Virus record (IMG/VR): IMGVR_UViG_3300025110_000021
Location: 1 to 49,722 of that record
Strand: one strand, 5' to 3'
From: a virus
DNA: 49,722 nucleotides
Both the position numbers and the translations under genes were made by a program. The notes below the pieces were generated by a model. The model was not told the DNA's origin and ran no database searches. It saw only the letters and a list, made by a program, of their open reading frames with translations. Numbering within the stretch: position 1 is the stretch's first letter; every line of letters starts with the position of its first letter. This document shows, piece by piece, positions 25,157 through 32,405 of this stretch.

Positions 25157-25175
25157 TAATAGCTAAACGCTATTA
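25157..25175 (-). other. Hairpin abutting the stop of the 25176 gene
   Basis: TAATAGC-GTTTA-GCTATTA in minus sense is a perfect 7-bp stem with a 5-base loop, directly after the TAA stop and 4 bases before the longer stem at 25152-25114. The two form a tandem structure in the mRNA. Confidence 0.45.
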
Positions 25176-25799
25176 TTATGCCTCACCCTTAACTGTCTTA
25201 TCCCAGCTAAGCTTTTGTAAAGCTCTGCCGGTCTCATCATCAATCTCAGCATCAATATCAGTTTTGTTTTTCAAATCACTATAAAGCTCACGAGGATTTG
25301 TAAATTTTACTGATGCATTTTTGGTAGTAAAACTTTCCATTTCCATAAAATCAAAAGATTTTAGCTTAACGAAAAGTTCTCGCAGATGTATATCTATTAG
25401 CTTGGATACAACTTTATTTTTAGATAAAGGTAAATCTCTATGTATCCCTACTGCAACGCTGATTTCATTTTCACTTTCTATTGTAAACTTAATGTTGAAA
25501 GCTGTATGGTCTACATCAGCTTTTCCACAAACTGCGGGATATAAATCTTCAGCTAAAAGACCCATCATAAACATTTTTACTGCCATTTGATGTTCATTAC
25601 CTGCATCCTCATCCCATACCCCTTGTCTATCTTCGAAATAAGATACAAGATGCTGAAATCTATCCTTTGCGTCATTTTCACAATGCTGATGTATTGAAAA
25701 CATATCAATAGATAATTTTAATGCTATATCTTTAAATTCAGATTCAACTTGAATGTCAGAATTTAGCACATCATCTACTTCAACGAGATAATCTATCAT
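25176..25799 (-). CDS. Hypothetical protein of AAA+/VWA operon
   Basis: 207 residues with mixed alpha/beta content. The middle contains FNIKFTIESENEISVAVGI and the C-terminal part is Lys/Asp-rich. AAAAAAAGGAG precedes ATG 25799. It follows the VWA gene by 23 bases, so it is in the same transcript and may be an adaptor or substrate protein. Family not recognised. Confidence 0.5.
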   Translation of the reverse strand: MIDYLVEVDDVLNSDIQVESEFKDIALKLSIDMFSIHQHCENDAKDRFQHLVSYFEDRQGVWDEDAGNEHQMAVKMFMMGLLAEDLYPAVCGKADVDHTAFNIKFTIESENEISVAVGIHRDLPLSKNKVVSKLIDIHLRELFVKLKSFDFMEMESFTTKNASVKFTNPRELYSDLKNKTDIDAEIDDETGRALQKLSWDKTVKGEA

Positions 25800-25822
25800 T
25801 GTTTTACTCCTTTTTTTGTTTA

Positions 25823-26872
25823 TTATTTAAGTTTTTTGCAAGCCTCCATAAATGTTTTTCTATCTACAACATTTGGAATCATTGTTAAATTTCTAAAATT
25901 ATGCGGAATACATCTACCAGTAAGCGATTTCATGTATTCTAAGCAACTTCTTCTGTTTTCTGTGCAAAAATAATATACTTTATTATGTATGGTATTCTTA
26001 GCAACTGTTACAAATCCATCAAAATCGCCAAAGAATATAATGGTTCTATTTTTAAATAAGCTCCATCTATGTACATCATTGCACACATCTTCAACAGTTA
26101 AAAATTCTACAAATTCTTTTTTCTTGCTATTATAAATATGAACTAATCTAGCATTTGGAGCATCATATAGTTCGATATCTCCATAATTAGTAGATTGAGT
26201 TGCTATTTTACTATAAAAATCAGATTGTCTTGCACAAGATGGACTGCTATCTAATAAAAGCAATACATTATGTTTTTCTCTAGTATTGCGACATTTATAT
26301 ATTGATTCTTTATTCAAAGTTCTCATAGCCAATCTATCAGCATCCCAAAAATCATCTCCATCAATAGTAGCTCCTACATTATCTTCTGCTACCTTACTTA
26401 TTACTGTTGATAATGTTATTGCTAGTCTTCTATCTCTAGCTGAATCAAGATTATATCTACCAGCTCTTGCTGGTTTTTTAGTAACTCGACTATAATCCTT
26501 AGCACTTTGAAAATTATCTAAAAGGTCTTGTTGCTCTTCTGTAAGGCATCTATACATTTCATCAAATTCATTATAATCGCTATCGGAATCATAATCGCCA
26601 TGCATCAACTTAGACATCTTATCTAAATTATTTTTGCTTTTGTTAAATTTTTCAGTAACATTTTTAGAATTGTTATGGTACTTGCTCAATCCGAGGGGCT
26701 TTAAACCCCCCGGATTGTTCGCTTTAGACTTAACATCAATATTGCTAGTAATTGGTTTACTTTCAGTAGTTTTGAGTTCAGGAGTTTCGTGTTTTATAGT
26801 CGCTCTACCAAGATTACTCTCGCTACTAAATCTACGCCAATTAACTTGCAGTGGATTTGAACTTCTTTTCAA
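25823..26872 (-). CDS. VWA-domain protein, partner of MoxR-type ATPase
   Basis: 349 residues from a TTG start (AGGA 10 bases upstream), overlapping the ATPase gene by 32 bases. Residues 1-95 are polar and disordered-looking. From about 200, HNVLLLLDSSPSCARQ carries the MIDAS metal site D-x-S-x-S (Asp208, Ser210, Ser212), and RTIIFFGDFDGF (277-287) is the following strand with further acids. This is the arrangement of CobT-like VWA proteins that work with MoxR/CobS AAA+ ATPases. Target unknown: metal insertion, complex assembly or disassembly are all possible. Confidence 0.75.
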   Translation of the reverse strand: MKRSSNPLQVNWRRFSSESNLGRATIKHETPELKTTESKPITSNIDVKSKANNPGGLKPLGLSKYHNNSKNVTEKFNKSKNNLDKMSKLMHGDYDSDSDYNEFDEMYRCLTEEQQDLLDNFQSAKDYSRVTKKPARAGRYNLDSARDRRLAITLSTVISKVAEDNVGATIDGDDFWDADRLAMRTLNKESIYKCRNTREKHNVLLLLDSSPSCARQSDFYSKIATQSTNYGDIELYDAPNARLVHIYNSKKKEFVEFLTVEDVCNDVHRWSLFKNRTIIFFGDFDGFVTVAKNTIHNKVYYFCTENRRSCLEYMKSLTGRCIPHNFRNLTMIPNVVDRKTFMEACKKLK

Positions 26873-28985
26873 GTGATTTTATCCTATTTATTTTTTGTTT
26901 AATCTCAAGCGATAGCATTGATTCATCATAATAATCTGGTTCTATGAACGCACAGAAGATTACATAGTCGTAAACTACATGAGCGAATACATTACTATTA
27001 GATAATGTATTAGAATTATTACGAGTAAGACTCCAGCCAGCTTTATTTAGCTTGGTACGAATATCTCCATCATGTTTAAAACATCTGTATAATGGTAGAT
27101 AAGGCAACCAATGGATTATATGCCCTAATATCTTAGGATGCACTATTCCATTAATGTTTAACTTCATCATTCCAAGAGTGTAACCTTCAATGTTATTGCA
27201 TATTAATTCCATATTTTTAGAAATTATTGCAAATCCATTTTGAATCGATTCTACCTTTACCTTGCTAATGGTACGACTTGATGAAGATAGGTTGACTAAA
27301 TCGTCAAAAAATGGCACATCACGCAATTCGCATGATGAAGTACCACTTGGCGATTGTAACCATATCGCATCACAATAACCCTTATGTTCACTTAATGACT
27401 TTAATACGCTGTTGCCAATAGTGTAAGTATTATTGAGTACTTGATTTTTCAAGTCTGTAACTGCAATTTTATTGCTTGATTTTGGACAAATCGTATTTTT
27501 TATAGCTTCTCTACCTAATTCACTTTCTTGAATTGTAAATATAGTAGCCAAATTATCTTTGCGATTCATCCTAAATAAGCTACAATAATTTGCAGCAGTA
27601 CCGCATATAACTTCAAGACCTTTACCTTCACGAAATCTTAAGTCAATTTTTTCACTGCCATCTAATCTTGCAATGATTTCCTTATCATCTCGCTTATGTA
27701 TCAACCACTTGCCACGCAACATTCTATTTACTTCTTTTCTTGTAACATATTTATCAACAAGCTTTATTTCACCATTAATTCTTCTAAATAGCTCTGTGTA
27801 GTCTAAATATTGCACATGAACAGAAGTGTAAACCTCAGTTGAAAAAGTATAGTTATCTGTAATGGCCCCCCATTCAGGTAACGATGCCAAATTTGGGTCA
27901 TCGCCATCTAAATTTTGAGACATCAACGCATTATCAGCTAAGCTTTTGATGCGTTCAGCATTAGTATTCTTATTAGTTGAGGTTCTTTTAAGAACAAGTG
28001 TAGCATCACTAGGAACATATTGAACTGGTTTGAACGAGCTGTTGAATTTAGACAAATCTCTAAGGTCAGGCATTGCAGGTTCATTCTGTTCATTACGAAG
28101 TGGTACATTGTCCACGCCATAATCATCAGCTTTTATCTTTTTCAATTTAGTAGTTGAAATATTTTCAACTTTCTCTTGATTGGATAGCAAGACATGATTT
28201 TCAGGCGTTTTTGTTATATACTGATACACCAATGAGTTCCAATCAGCTCTACTACCAAGTAATTCTATAGCATCCATCAACTGTCGTAATTCTTGTATCG
28301 TTGCAGGTTTAGGCAAATTTGCACTAATACTGCGTGTATACAAGTCAATCATTTGAGGAATGTAAGAATTGCCATCGTGAGTTAATTTCAAAGCAGATAA
28401 AACATCAGCTGGTTCTATTGGGTCAACATGAATCATTGGAAACCTACGAAGTAGAGCTTCGTGAAACTCACGCTCATCATTTGCAGTGATAAATATGGTT
28501 AAATTATCCAAATTAGCTTGGATATTACCACCTTCAACACCGGGCAATGATAAACGACCATATTGTAGGAAATCTAAAAAGAATCCATCTACGCTAGGTC
28601 GTGTTTTATCCCATTCATCCAACATCAGCATTACTGGTCTGTTATTAGACTCAATAGCAGCTTCGTAAATCTTACCATGCCCTATCTTGACACCTGAAGT
28701 AGTATCTTCAGATGGCATTATTTTGATGAGCAAGTCTTCTTCACGAGTGCCTTGGGTACATTGATGTACAAAAAGCTGGCGTTCCAACACTTGTGCAAGT
28801 ATCATTGGTAAGTAAGACTTACCTGTTCCTGCCATACCATACAGAAAAGCACCACTAACGGGCTTCGTATTAATAGCTGTTAGTATTTTGTCTGTGAAGT
28901 CAGGTGAGCAAATATACCCACCATCATTCAAAGCATCATGTAAACTGCTATTATTGTATTGTATGTCGGTTGTTGTTACCGCCAT
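26841..28985 (-). CDS. MoxR/CobS-type AAA+ ATPase with long C-terminal extension
   Basis: 714 residues, AAGGAAG ribosome binding site. The AAA+ core is in the first 270: Walker A GMAGTGKS (50-57), Walker B LMLDEWDK (Asp123, Glu124), sensor 1 FITAND (Asn169), arginine finger ALLRRFP (180-181). About 440 further residues have no motif I know, several times a normal MoxR tail. A ring ATPase with a VWA partner remodels proteins or inserts metals. It is the largest early gene and follows a structured RNA leader (29009-29148). Confidence 0.82.
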   Translation of the reverse strand: MAVTTTDIQYNNSSLHDALNDGGYICSPDFTDKILTAINTKPVSGAFLYGMAGTGKSYLPMILAQVLERQLFVHQCTQGTREEDLLIKIMPSEDTTSGVKIGHGKIYEAAIESNNRPVMLMLDEWDKTRPSVDGFFLDFLQYGRLSLPGVEGGNIQANLDNLTIFITANDEREFHEALLRRFPMIHVDPIEPADVLSALKLTHDGNSYIPQMIDLYTRSISANLPKPATIQELRQLMDAIELLGSRADWNSLVYQYITKTPENHVLLSNQEKVENISTTKLKKIKADDYGVDNVPLRNEQNEPAMPDLRDLSKFNSSFKPVQYVPSDATLVLKRTSTNKNTNAERIKSLADNALMSQNLDGDDPNLASLPEWGAITDNYTFSTEVYTSVHVQYLDYTELFRRINGEIKLVDKYVTRKEVNRMLRGKWLIHKRDDKEIIARLDGSEKIDLRFREGKGLEVICGTAANYCSLFRMNRKDNLATIFTIQESELGREAIKNTICPKSSNKIAVTDLKNQVLNNTYTIGNSVLKSLSEHKGYCDAIWLQSPSGTSSCELRDVPFFDDLVNLSSSSRTISKVKVESIQNGFAIISKNMELICNNIEGYTLGMMKLNINGIVHPKILGHIIHWLPYLPLYRCFKHDGDIRTKLNKAGWSLTRNNSNTLSNSNVFAHVVYDYVIFCAFIEPDYYDESMLSLEIKQKINRIKSLEKKFKSTAS

Positions 28986-29008
28986 AACGCTTCCTTTTTT
29001 TGTTATTG

Positions 29009-29148
29009 GCTCGACACCTTGTCAAGCACAAATCTTTTAAATCTTTGCCCCCTATAGAAACATGACTAACTACAAGGGGCTGTTGTGAGTAAATCCACGC
29101 TCCCTGCAATACCGCCATAAATGGAGTAAAGGCGATACCACAAGGAGC
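29009..29148 (-). ncRNA. Three-hairpin structured RNA upstream of the AAA+ gene
   Basis: In minus sense: (1) GCTCCTTGTGGTATCGCC with GGCGGTATTGCAGGGAGC, 18 bp, 14-base loop (29148-29099); (2) GCCCCTTGTAG with CTATAGGGGGC, 11 bp, 12-base loop (29080-29047); (3) GCTTGACA-AGG-TGTCGAGC, 8 bp (29027-29009). All eight non-Watson-Crick positions are G-U in this sense and A/C on the plus strand, so the minus RNA is the folded one. The AAA+ start lies 24 bases beyond. It could be a leader switch, an attenuator or a processed small RNA. The region is GC-rich for this genome. Confidence 0.75.
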
Positions 29149-29162
29149 TACCTTCCGTATCT

Positions 29163-29291
29163 TTAAAAAGCTATTGCTCTTAATATTTGTAGTAATAATC
29201 CACCAATAGCAGTTGTTATGAGTATATAGAATACCTCATCACTGCTAATGATATCAATTACTCTCTCTATTATTTGCTCTAGTTTATTCAT
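29163..29291 (-). CDS. Small membrane protein (42 aa)
   Basis: 42 residues, MNKLEQIIERVIDI onward, with a hydrophobic segment (about 21-40, YILITTAIGGLLLQILRAIAF). GAGGTAACAA precedes the ATG at 29291. The N-terminal half is an amphipathic helix. It sits just upstream of the structured RNA and the ATPase gene. Function unknown. Confidence 0.55.
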   Translation of the reverse strand: MNKLEQIIERVIDIISSDEVFYILITTAIGGLLLQILRAIAF

Positions 29292-29302
29292 TTGTTACCT
29301 CG

Positions 29303-29485
29303 TTATGATAATTTGATGCGATACTTGTTCGCAGCAGCTTTCATTAAAATCTTTACATAGTGTTGCTCGTCTGACTTTAGCTCGTCTATGAATCCATCAG
29401 ACCAAAAATAATCAAGAGCATCGATTACTTCATCTTTGCTCACTTTATTTAATTGTTTTGCTATTACTTTATCTTCTTTGTCCAT
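29303..29485 (-). CDS. Small charged protein
   Basis: 60 residues, helical and Lys/Asp-rich (VSKDEVIDALDYFWSDG). It begins one base after the stop of the upstream gene. No family recognised. Confidence 0.5.
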   Translation of the reverse strand: MDKEDKVIAKQLNKVSKDEVIDALDYFWSDGFIDELKSDEQHYVKILMKAAANKYRIKLS

Positions 29486-29486
29486 A

Positions 29487-29900
29487 TTATCTACCTAGTA
29501 GTTTTCTCATTGCTATTTTAAAGTCTAGTTCGCTACTATTATCGTTATCATATACATTGAATGTGCGTCGTATTCTTTGTAGCATCCATTCATTTCTATC
29601 TTTCTCAAAGGTTACTAGCTTATTCGGTCTGTATCTTGTGCCATTAGGAATACCAGCGTAATAATCATCAAACTCTAGCCCTTCATCATGTAGCGTTGTT
29701 GTTACTCCTGTGATGTTATTATGTATCAGCACAGGTATCTTCATTTCTTCACCATCTTCATTTACTGCTAGTAAGGTATCATCGCTAAACATCTCCGTTA
29801 CAAACTTCTTTTGGTCTTTGCTAGGTATGTTCTTAACAATTGATTTATTACCAACTGTGATGGTCAATTTATTCTTTTTATCTATAAATATCGTTACCAT
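29487..29900 (-). CDS. Hypothetical early protein
   Basis: 137 residues. The start is beta-rich (MVTIFIDKKNKLTITVGN) and the C-terminal third is basic (NEWMLQRIRRTFNVY). GIPNGTRYRP may be a loop. No family recognised. First gene after the terminator at 29966-29997, so it depends on read-through or a promoter I cannot place. Confidence 0.5.
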   Translation of the reverse strand: MVTIFIDKKNKLTITVGNKSIVKNIPSKDQKKFVTEMFSDDTLLAVNEDGEEMKIPVLIHNNITGVTTTLHDEGLEFDDYYAGIPNGTRYRPNKLVTFEKDRNEWMLQRIRRTFNVYDNDNSSELDFKIAMRKLLGR

Positions 29901-29965
29901 AATTAATTTATTGTCATGTTTTATTTGTTGTAAGTGTTCTGAGTGTGTGTGTCAAAAATATACTG

Positions 29966-29997
29966 TAAAAAAAGGGTATCAATTAAGACACCCTTTT
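29966..29997 (-). terminator. Rho-independent terminator or attenuator
   Basis: Minus sense AAAAGGGTGTC-TTAATT-GATACCCTTTT is an 11-bp stem with one G-U and a 6-base loop, and the T-run goes on to seven T. It lies 29 bases after the stop of the first early gene and before the rest of the minus block, so it should give that first gene more transcript than those downstream. Confidence 0.75.
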
Positions 29998-30026
29998 CTT
30001 ACGATATGTGGAATGGTAGTGTTGAC

Positions 30027-30533
30027 TTACTTTGTTTGTGTATTACCTTCGTGGTCTGTATACTCCTTACCACTTGGTAATGTTGTCAACATTTTGTATT
30101 TACCATCACTTAACACGAACTCTCTAAAAAATGGATTCTGTATTTTGTACATCTTACCACTTTTACCAACAAAGACACCATCAGAGTTAGATTTATCATT
30201 AATTAGATTAATTATCTCTTGTTTGGTTTCTATCATTGTTTCTGAGAAGTCCTCACCATTCGAACCAATACCATCTTGTTTAGGTGGTCTCTGTCCAACT
30301 CTACTTAAAAATGAAACTTTAGATTTAAGTAATGTTTCAGAGTACTCACCATCGATGTAACATTCGAATAAGTGAACTTTCCAAGTCTTACCACCACAGT
30401 TAACAAGGTCTGTGTTGTTGATTGAATCAACGAACCAAGGTTTACTTGTTATCTCTGTTGGTAGTGTTGGAAGTGTGTCAAGTGTAGGTGGTTTAGTTAC
30501 TTTAGTAGCAACTGATTTACCTTCTTTTGACAT
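30027..30533 (-). CDS. First early gene, hypothetical
   Basis: 168 residues from ATG 30533, chosen because AAAAAGGAGTTAACA places a strong ribosome binding site; ATG 30551 is in frame but uses that site as codons. The N-terminus is rich in Thr/Pro/Lys (KVTKPPTLDTLPTLPTEITS). The middle holds CGGKTWKVHLFECYIDGEYS and the end DGVFVGKSGKMYKI. No family recognised. It is the gene nearest the minus-strand promoter and is set off by its own terminator, as expected of a strongly expressed take-over protein. Confidence 0.55.
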   Translation of the reverse strand: MSKEGKSVATKVTKPPTLDTLPTLPTEITSKPWFVDSINNTDLVNCGGKTWKVHLFECYIDGEYSETLLKSKVSFLSRVGQRPPKQDGIGSNGEDFSETMIETKQEIINLINDKSNSDGVFVGKSGKMYKIQNPFFREFVLSDGKYKMLTTLPSGKEYTDHEGNTQTK

Positions 30534-30600
30534 TGTTAACTCCTTTTTCATACCATCAAATTACATATACTGATGTTAATAATCAATAAGATAATGAATC

Positions 30601-30638
30601 ATTGACCATAGATTAGATAATATTGATCTATGGTCAAT
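30601..30638. promoter_or_regulatory. Operator-like dyad at the early promoter
   Basis: ATTGACCATAGAT and ATCTATGGTCAAT are perfect 13-bp inverted arms around a 12-base AT-rich centre. The dyad covers the expected start of transcription from the promoter at 30647-30655, so it could be an operator or the 5' hairpin of the early transcript. Confidence 0.6.
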
Positions 30639-30646
30639 TATCTGTA

Positions 30647-30655
30647 ATTATACCA
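30647..30655 (-). promoter_or_regulatory. Extended -10 promoter of the minus block
   Basis: TGGTATAAT on the minus strand fits the TGnTATAAT extended -10 form, 114 bases upstream of the first early start. No good -35 hexamer is seen, which extended -10 promoters can lack. It would drive the whole 16574-30533 block. Confidence 0.5.
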
Positions 30656-30687
30656 TTCATTTTTAAGACTAGAGATATGGTGTAAAA

Positions 30688-30704
30688 TGGTATCTCCGAT
30701 ACCA
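30688..30704. promoter_or_regulatory. Perfect 7-bp dyad upstream of the early promoter
   Basis: TGGTATC-TCC-GATACCA, a short perfect palindrome lying just behind the -10 element at 30647-30655. Possible activator or repressor site. Confidence 0.4.
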
Positions 30705-30735
30705 AAGGGAAGGGATACATATGTAAGAAATGTAT

Positions 30736-30763
30736 ATAACATATATTATGTATAATTGAGTAA
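30736..30763 (+). repeat. 28-bp tandem regulatory repeat, copy 1
   Basis: Begins ATAACATATATTATG and ends TATAATTGAGTAA. It matches the copy at 30790-30817 in 26 of 28 positions, 54 bases away. Each copy carries a palindrome followed by TATGTATAAT, a -10-like sequence pointing along the plus strand. Confidence 0.6.
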
Positions 30764-30789
30764 TTTTGTCGACTTACTCAGAATGTCGT

Positions 30790-30817
30790 ATAACATATGT
30801 TATGTATAATAGAGTAA
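30790..30817 (+). repeat. 28-bp tandem regulatory repeat, copy 2
   Basis: Begins with the perfect 14-bp palindrome ATAACATATGTTAT and ends TATAATAGAGTAA. With copy 1 it may form a pair of binding sites or tandem promoters firing toward the plus-strand genes. No -35 hexamer is evident. Confidence 0.6.
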
Positions 30818-30874
30818 AAAACCTAATTCGATAAAAAAAGTCAACCTCCCTCCCAATTTTCAATCCAATTTGAC

Positions 30875-30890
30875 GGGGGTAGGGGGCGGG
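30875..30890 (+). other. G-tract in the control region
   Basis: GGGGGTAGGGGGCGGG, three G-runs in strongly AT-rich DNA, preceded at 30845-30854 by CCTCCCTCCC. It could form a G-rich structure or pair partly with the C-tract. Confidence 0.5.
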
Positions 30891-30952
30891 TTAAAAGAGA
30901 TATACACATTGTACACCAATTTTTGAGATTTCCACACATTTTCTCTTTCTTT

Positions 30953-31016
30953 ATGCTTATATTATATATATATTATATATATATAGCTAATATTAGTATA
31001 ATATTATATTAAGCAT
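30953..31016. repeat. AT-rich imperfect palindrome, origin candidate
   Basis: ATGCTTA (30953-30959) and TAAGCAT (31010-31016) bound a core of almost pure A/T made of TATATTATATAT-type runs. A DnaA-box-like ATTTCCACA lies 17 bases before it (30928-30936). The divergent intergenic position, G-tract and AT core together make this the best origin candidate in the window, unproven. Nothing else coding is seen from 30534 to 31099. Confidence 0.4.
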
Positions 31017-31099
31017 ATGATTCAAAAATAAAAAGTTACTTGTATTTTAATTGATAAAGTATTTATATTGTCTATATGAAAAAATTGGAGTTTATAAAA

Positions 31100-31210
31100 A
31101 TGGCAAAAGCAAATAAAAAAAGTAAGAAAGCGGTAAAGAAGAAGAATCCAGTGCTAGAGGCATTGAAAAAACCATTCAAATTACCATTCAAATTCTTAAG
31201 ATGGTGGTAA
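31100..31210 (+). CDS. Cationic amphipathic peptide gene (36 aa)
   Basis: 36 residues from ATG 31100 (TTGGAG 9 bases upstream). The N-terminal half is Lys-rich (KANKKSKKAVKKKNP) and the C-terminal half amphipathic (LEALKKPFKLPFKFLRWW), like membrane-binding cationic peptides. First plus-strand gene after the control region. It could bind membranes, DNA or a host protein. No family recognised. Confidence 0.5.
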   Translation: MAKANKKSKKAVKKKNPVLEALKKPFKLPFKFLRWW

Positions 31211-31245
31211 TTGCTAAACATATTGACAAGAAAGGGTTATTAAAC

Positions 31246-31428
31246 ATGGCTAAGACTCATTGTGCTAATTGGGATAATGGTAATTGCGTTGGTTGCATGA
31301 TGAAAAGCAAGGATAAGACCATTACTTTTAAAGTATCCAGCAAATTTGCTGGTAAATCATGCCAAGTTAGAAAAAAATGTAGATATTTTGATAATGTAGT
31401 AATACCGGGAATAAAAAATGAACGATGA
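31246..31428 (+). CDS. Cysteine-rich small protein (60 aa)
   Basis: 60 residues from ATG 31246 (AAAGGG upstream; an in-frame ATG at 31201 would overlap the previous gene and lacks a site). Five cysteines in CANWDNGNCVGC and CQVRKKCRYF suggest a zinc-binding fold. Similar Cys-rich proteins are common near phage terminases. Its end overlaps the next start. Confidence 0.55.
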   Translation: MAKTHCANWDNGNCVGCMMKSKDKTITFKVSSKFAGKSCQVRKKCRYFDNVVIPGIKNER

Positions 31429-31624
31429 ATATAGTGAATCACTTGATTTGGTTGAAATAATTGATATATTGAAAAAACTAAGTAGCGATATAAATATATC
31501 TTCCATATTGAAAGGAAACGCTGAGCAGATTGAGATAATAGCTGAAATGAAAGAAAGAATTAATTCAATAGAGATTGAAAGGGTAAGCCCTGTTGATTTC
31601 GACATGACAAGATTCGAAGCATAG
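31418..31624 (+). CDS. Small acidic hypothetical protein
   Basis: 68 residues, helical and Glu/Ile-rich (AEQIEIIAEMKERINSIEIE), probably a short coiled coil. It overlaps the previous gene by 11 bases, with GGGAA upstream. One base separates it from the phosphoesterase gene. Not recognised. Confidence 0.5.
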   Translation: MNDEYSESLDLVEIIDILKKLSSDINISSILKGNAEQIEIIAEMKERINSIEIERVSPVDFDMTRFEA

Positions 31625-31625
31625 A

Positions 31626-32405
31626 ATGAATAAAAAGAAAGAACATAGAAGAGCAATAGTAATACCAGATGTGCATTTCCCTATCCATGACGATGCCGCT
31701 GTCAATGTTGTTCTTAAAGCAATAAAGATGGTAAAGCCAAACATATTTGTTTGTCTTGGCGACCTAGGCGAATGGAAATCAGTATCTCCTTGGCGATACA
31801 AGAGGAGAAAGAGACCTCCGCTAGAATATACGTTAGAAGATTTAAAGATTGAAGCTGCAGCTGTAAACGATGGGCTAGATTTATTTGATAAAGCATTAAA
31901 AGATGTTGGTTGCGAAGAAAAGCATATGATTGAAGGAAACCATGATGATTGGCTAAATGCATTTGTTGAGGAATTTCCTTACCTACCTGAATACAAATTC
32001 AAGAATGTAATGAATCTTAAAGAGCGAGGTTATAAATTTCATCCTTATGGCCACTTAATGCAGATTGGCAAACTATTCTTTTATCATGGCGGTCACTACA
32101 GCACTGTAAACCACACAAGACAGCATGTGCAAAATCTTGGCAAGAATATAATTTATGGACATACCCACGATGTGCAAAGGCAAGGAGTTACTCATGTTGA
32201 CGGGGCCCATCATGCTTGGACACTTGGATGTTTAAAGGATATGTCAAAAGAAAAAAATAAATGGTTAAGAGGTAGATATCATAATTGGTGTCACGCTTTT
32301 GGTATAATCGACTGGTTTGATGATAATAATTTTAGAATTGACGTAATTGACATACATAAAGGTAAAACATATGTATGGGGTAAGTTAATAGATGGAAACG
32401 CATAG
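31626..32405 (+). CDS. Calcineurin-like metallophosphoesterase
   Basis: 259 residues. All five metal-site motifs are in order: PDVHFP (Asp15, His17), LGDLGEW (Asp46), EGNHDD (Asn105, His106), YHGGH (His154) and GHTHD (178-182). Family members hydrolyse phosphodiesters or phosphomonoesters with two metal ions. Substrate unknown; cyclic nucleotide, nucleic acid end or protein phosphate are all possible. It precedes the terminase genes, and its stop codon lies in the left arm of the stem that also holds the small-terminase start. Confidence 0.85.
   Translation: MNKKKEHRRAIVIPDVHFPIHDDAAVNVVLKAIKMVKPNIFVCLGDLGEWKSVSPWRYKRRKRPPLEYTLEDLKIEAAAVNDGLDLFDKALKDVGCEEKHMIEGNHDDWLNAFVEEFPYLPEYKFKNVMNLKERGYKFHPYGHLMQIGKLFFYHGGHYSTVNHTRQHVQNLGKNIIYGHTHDVQRQGVTHVDGAHHAWTLGCLKDMSKEKNKWLRGRYHNWCHAFGIIDWFDDNNFRIDVIDIHKGKTYVWGKLIDGNA

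Noticed and set aside
28951-29118. A 55-codon minus-strand reading frame across the structured RNA and into the ATPase gene
   Set aside because: No ribosome binding site before its ATG, it runs into the ATPase gene in another frame, and the RNA pairing (with G-U only in transcript sense) explains the sequence better. The frame also misses half of the largest stem.
30790-30817. Similarity of ATAACATATGTTAT to a loxP-type recombination site
   Set aside because: Only the first bases agree, arms and spacer do not fit, and no recombinase gene is present. Treated as a regulatory repeat.
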